Assembly: GCA_017848205.1 (NCBI GenBank)
Contig: JAGDDO010000011.1
Coordinates: 1-8,262, forward strand
Source of the DNA: Oscillospiraceae bacterium
GTDB lineage: Bacteria; Bacillota_A; Clostridia; Oscillospirales; Ruminococcaceae
Length of the DNA: 8,262 bases
Direction: 5' to 3'
Shown one piece after another: positions 6,409 to 8,262 of this stretch; positions within the stretch are counted from its first letter, which is position 1; each line of letters starts with the position of its first letter. The notes beneath the pieces were generated by a model. That model was not told the DNA's origin. It did no database searches and saw nothing but the letters and a program-made list of their open reading frames with translations. Position numbers and translations under genes: made by a program.

Positions 6409-6439
6409 AAAAAGCCGAACCGGCAATGCCGGTTCGGCT
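6409..6439 (-). terminator. Rho-independent terminator of the repeat membrane protein gene
   Basis: A perfect 12-bp stem (AGCCGAACCGGC at 6413-6424 with GCCGGTTCGGCT at 6428-6439) has a 3-nt loop. Read on the minus strand it is followed by TTTTTG. It lies 19 bp beyond the stop codon at 6459. Its plus-strand side has no strong T run, so it mainly serves the leftward gene. Confidence 0.92.
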
Positions 6440-6458
6440 GAAATTTTATTCTGAAAAA

Positions 6459-7811
6459 TCAATAATAAGCTTCGTCGTCGTGACCGTTGTAGTGTTTCTT
6501 GATTGCTTCACTTGAACCGTATGAGAAACAGATTATTATGTTTATCACGAGAACTGCAAGGTACATTATTTTAGCTGTACCCTGTACCTTTGAGAACATT
6601 ACGAACAGTCCCGGAATTACGTGAAGAACTGTACCGAATGTAAATATATTTGAAGCTATTTTTCTTGTTGTGTTTGACTTTACAAGCATTGCGCCCGCAC
6701 CGCCGAGGAAGATGATTCCGAGGATCGTTGTGCACATATTGCATGTTTCAAGGAATGCCGGAGTTTCATCCTTAAGTGCCATGAAGGAGTAGAGAAGTGT
6801 AAGAAGTCCGGATATCATGCCGATAACCATGATAACAATAACCAGCATGCCGCCCTTTCTTGCAAGATCTGCTTCCTTTTCACGCATGAATTCACGGTAG
6901 ACTTCACGGCTCTTTTCCTTGTCAAAGCTTTCAGGAACTGAGTTGAGTGAACTCTTTATTGCTCTGTCAACTGCAGTCTTCTTGGCATTTTCAAGATCAG
7001 GGTCAACGAATTTAGGAACGTAACGCTGTTCGGTCTGAGGTTCATCTGCAAGTACAGGTTTCTGAACATCATCCAGATTTCTGCTTGTCTGGCCTGCACC
7101 GCCGTACTGCTGGAACGGCTGACTTACAGCCTGAGCATTCTGAGCACCGTACTGCTGAAATGGCTGACTCGTTGCCTGAGCACCATACTGCTGAAACGGC
7201 TGGCTTGTAGCCTGAGGATTCTGAGCACCGTACTGTCCGAATGGCTGGCTTGTAGCCTGAGGATTATGAGCACCATACTGCTGGAACTGCGGAGCTGCGG
7301 CCTGAGGAGCCTGAGCACCGTACTGTCCGAACGGCTGGCTTGTAGCCTGAGAGTTCTGAGCACCGTACTGCTGGAAAGGCTGACTTACAGCCTGAGGGTT
7401 CTGAGCACCGTACTGCTGAAATGCAGGAGCTGCGGCCTGAGGAGCCTGAGCGCCGTACTGCTGGAACTGCGGAGCTGCGGCCTGAGGGTTCTGAGCACCA
7501 TACTGCTGGAACTGCGGAGCTGCAGCCTGAGTATTCTGGGCACCGTACTGCTGGAAGTTCGGTGCAGCGGCCTGTGCGTTCTGAGGAGCACCGTACTGTG
7601 GTGCTGCGCCTGGTGTGAAAGTATCTGCAAGAACAGGAGCTGCAACATCGTCGAGTCCTGCTGTTTTCTTTTCAGGGGTATATGATGTTTCTTCAAGTGT
7701 GGGAGCCTGAATTCCGTCGAGACTACGTTTTACGGACTTTGAAGGATCGTATGTAGTTTCTTCAAGAACAGGTGCACTGATACCGTCAAGATTGTGGTTG
7801 TTTTCAGCCAT
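6459..7811 (-). CDS. Uncharacterised membrane protein with Gln/Ala/Pro/Tyr repeats and four LD-motifs
   Basis: I do not recognise a named family. In the 450 residues, the N-terminal part has three copies of a motif LD(G/D)(I/V)xxPxLx(E/D)(E/T) (LDGISAPVLEET 8-19, LDGIQAPTLEET 31-42, LDDVAAPVLADT 53-64). Residues about 71-238 are some eleven tandem copies of a 15-residue unit such as QQYGAQNPQAAAPQF. A fourth motif copy follows (LDDVQKPVLADE 246-257), then a charged helical stretch (270-318) and four predicted membrane helices (about 320-346, 361-377, 388-406, 414-430). The tail ends HDDEAYY. There is no N-terminal signal, so the disordered repeat part probably faces the cytoplasm as an interaction or scaffold region. 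AGGTGA 6 nt upstream of the ATG fixes the start. It lies 110 bp after purA on the same strand and has its own terminator. Confidence 0.9.
   Translation of the reverse strand: MAENNHNLDGISAPVLEETTYDPSKSVKRSLDGIQAPTLEETSYTPEKKTAGLDDVAAPVLADTFTPGAAPQYGAPQNAQAAAPNFQQYGAQNTQAAAPQFQQYGAQNPQAAAPQFQQYGAQAPQAAAPAFQQYGAQNPQAVSQPFQQYGAQNSQATSQPFGQYGAQAPQAAAPQFQQYGAHNPQATSQPFGQYGAQNPQATSQPFQQYGAQATSQPFQQYGAQNAQAVSQPFQQYGGAGQTSRNLDDVQKPVLADEPQTEQRYVPKFVDPDLENAKKTAVDRAIKSSLNSVPESFDKEKSREVYREFMREKEADLARKGGMLVIVIMVIGMISGLLTLLYSFMALKDETPAFLETCNMCTTILGIIFLGGAGAMLVKSNTTRKIASNIFTFGTVLHVIPGLFVMFSKVQGTAKIMYLAVLVINIIICFSYGSSEAIKKHYNGHDDEAYY
7098..7601 (-). repeat. Tandem 45-bp coding repeat array
   Basis: About eleven units of 45 bp encode (Q/G)QYGAQxxQA(A/T/V)(A/S)(P/Q)xF. 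One unit is shortened to 36 bp (QQYGAQATSQPF). All length changes are multiples of three, so the frame is kept. Units fall into two types ending AAAPQF or TSQPF/VSQPF that alternate irregularly, which suggests duplication of blocks by slippage or unequal recombination. Confidence 0.92.
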
Positions 7812-7817
7812 TCCTGA

Positions 7818-7823
7818 TCACCT
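7818..7823 (-). promoter_or_regulatory. Ribosome binding site of the repeat membrane protein
   Basis: AGGTGA on the minus strand lies 6 nt before the ATG at 7811-7809, supporting this start. Confidence 0.75.
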
Positions 7824-7852
7824 CGCTGTTATTATGATCCGTGTGCTTAAAG

Positions 7853-7888
7853 TCTCTCAGAGTGAAATAATTCTCCGCCTCTGAGAGA
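7853..7888 (-). terminator. Hairpin between purA and the repeat protein gene, possible weak terminator
   Basis: A perfect 10-bp inverted repeat, TCTCTCAGAG with CTCTGAGAGA, encloses a 16-nt loop. On the minus strand it follows purA by 33 bp, but it is followed only by CTTTAAGC and not by a T run. It may be a weak terminator, an mRNA-stabilising stem or an operator for the downstream gene. I found no convincing promoter for the repeat gene in this gap, so read-through from purA is possible. Confidence 0.4.
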
Positions 7889-7921
7889 ATACGTTACTTA
7901 AGCTTACGGTTTTGTTTTTTA

Positions 7922-8262
7922 TCAGTTTTTTTCGATTGTCTGTGTTCTGTCCGGACCAACACCGATCATGCATACAGGGCATTCAATGAGTTCTTCAACA
8001 CGTCTGATGTATGCCTTGCATGTTTCAGGAAGTTCGTCGAATGATCTGCATCCTGAAATATCTTCTGTGAATCCAGGAAGTGTCTCGTAAACCGGTTCAA
8101 CACCGTCGAGTTCTTCGAGGGCTGCAGGGAAGTTCTTAAGGATAGTGCCATCCTGCTTTTTGTAAGCAACGCAAACCTTAAGGTCACCGAGACCGCAGAG
8201 TGTATCGAGCTTGTTGAGTGCAAGACCGTCAAGGCCGTTTACTCTTACTGAGTGACGAACGA
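7922..8262 (-). CDS. purA: Adenylosuccinate synthetase, C-terminal part (5' end outside window)
   Basis: C-terminal 112 residues of the enzyme that joins IMP and aspartate using GTP to form adenylosuccinate, the first step from IMP to AMP. Family-typical features are the opening R(V)NGLDGLALNKLDTLCGLGDLKVCVAYK (compare the family's NGxTxLxxxKxDVLxxxxxIKxCVAY), VEPVYETLPGF, the helix SFDELPETCKAYIRRVEEL, and the closing IGVGPDRTQTIE, which matches the conserved SVGPxRxQTI ending. The stop codon is TGA. The GTP-binding P-loop and catalytic residues lie outside the window. The gene reads toward the repeat membrane protein on the same strand. Confidence 0.95.
   Translation of the reverse strand, partial: VRHSVRVNGLDGLALNKLDTLCGLGDLKVCVAYKKQDGTILKNFPAALEELDGVEPVYETLPGFTEDISGCRSFDELPETCKAYIRRVEELIECPVCMIGVGPDRTQTIEKN

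Noticed and set aside
7098..7601. Possible CRISPR-like array
   Set aside because: Units are directly adjacent, coding and without unique spacers; this is an in-frame protein repeat.
7266..7685. Long plus-strand open frame of 139 codons opposite the repeat array
   Set aside because: It only mirrors the 45-bp repeats on the other strand, lacks a ribosome binding site and has an unnatural Leu/Ser/Arg composition.

Overview
The window most likely comes from a fibre-degrading gut or rumen clostridium, with a Ruminococcus-like (Oscillospiraceae) member as best guess. The reasons are a surface GH5 cellulase carrying a CBM2-like module, Gram-positive ribosome binding sites and promoters, and the type of NAD and purine genes. 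This assignment is inferred from protein character and not from any search.

Layout. (1) 1-1565, minus strand: the N-terminal 521 codons of a lipoprotein endoglucanase (signal peptide and lipobox, acidic spacer, CBM2-like module, Asn/Gln-rich linker, GH5 domain). Its 3' end lies beyond the window. Its leader holds a 77-bp near-palindromic element (1609-1685), preceded by a good sigma-A promoter whose spacer carries a small dyad. (2) 1760-1982: AT-rich divergent region with a textbook promoter for the rightward operon, overlapped by an 11-bp-arm inverted repeat that looks like an operator. (3) 1983-6319, plus strand: nadB, nadC, an AraC-family regulator and an SGNH/GDSL hydrolase, tightly packed and ending at a strong terminator (6343-6377). 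(4) 6409-7811, minus strand: a 450-residue membrane protein with about eleven tandem copies of a 15-residue Gln/Ala/Pro/Tyr-rich repeat, four copies of a short LD-motif and four predicted membrane helices, with its own terminator. (5) 7922-8262, minus strand: the C-terminal 112 codons of purA.

How the parts work together. NadB and NadC supply two of the three de novo steps from aspartate to nicotinate mononucleotide; the middle enzyme, NadA, is not in the window. The AraC/SGNH pair has no obvious link to NAD. It looks like a carbohydrate-response module (sensor plus cytoplasmic deacetylase) attached behind nadC, and it is bracketed by an exact 14-bp direct repeat that may mark how it arrived. 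The cellulase and purA are ordinary for this type of organism. The least explained items are the repeat/LD-motif membrane protein, the 77-bp palindromic element, the nadB operator and the direct repeats around araC-SGNH. I see no CRISPR array, tRNA, rRNA, transposase or phage gene.
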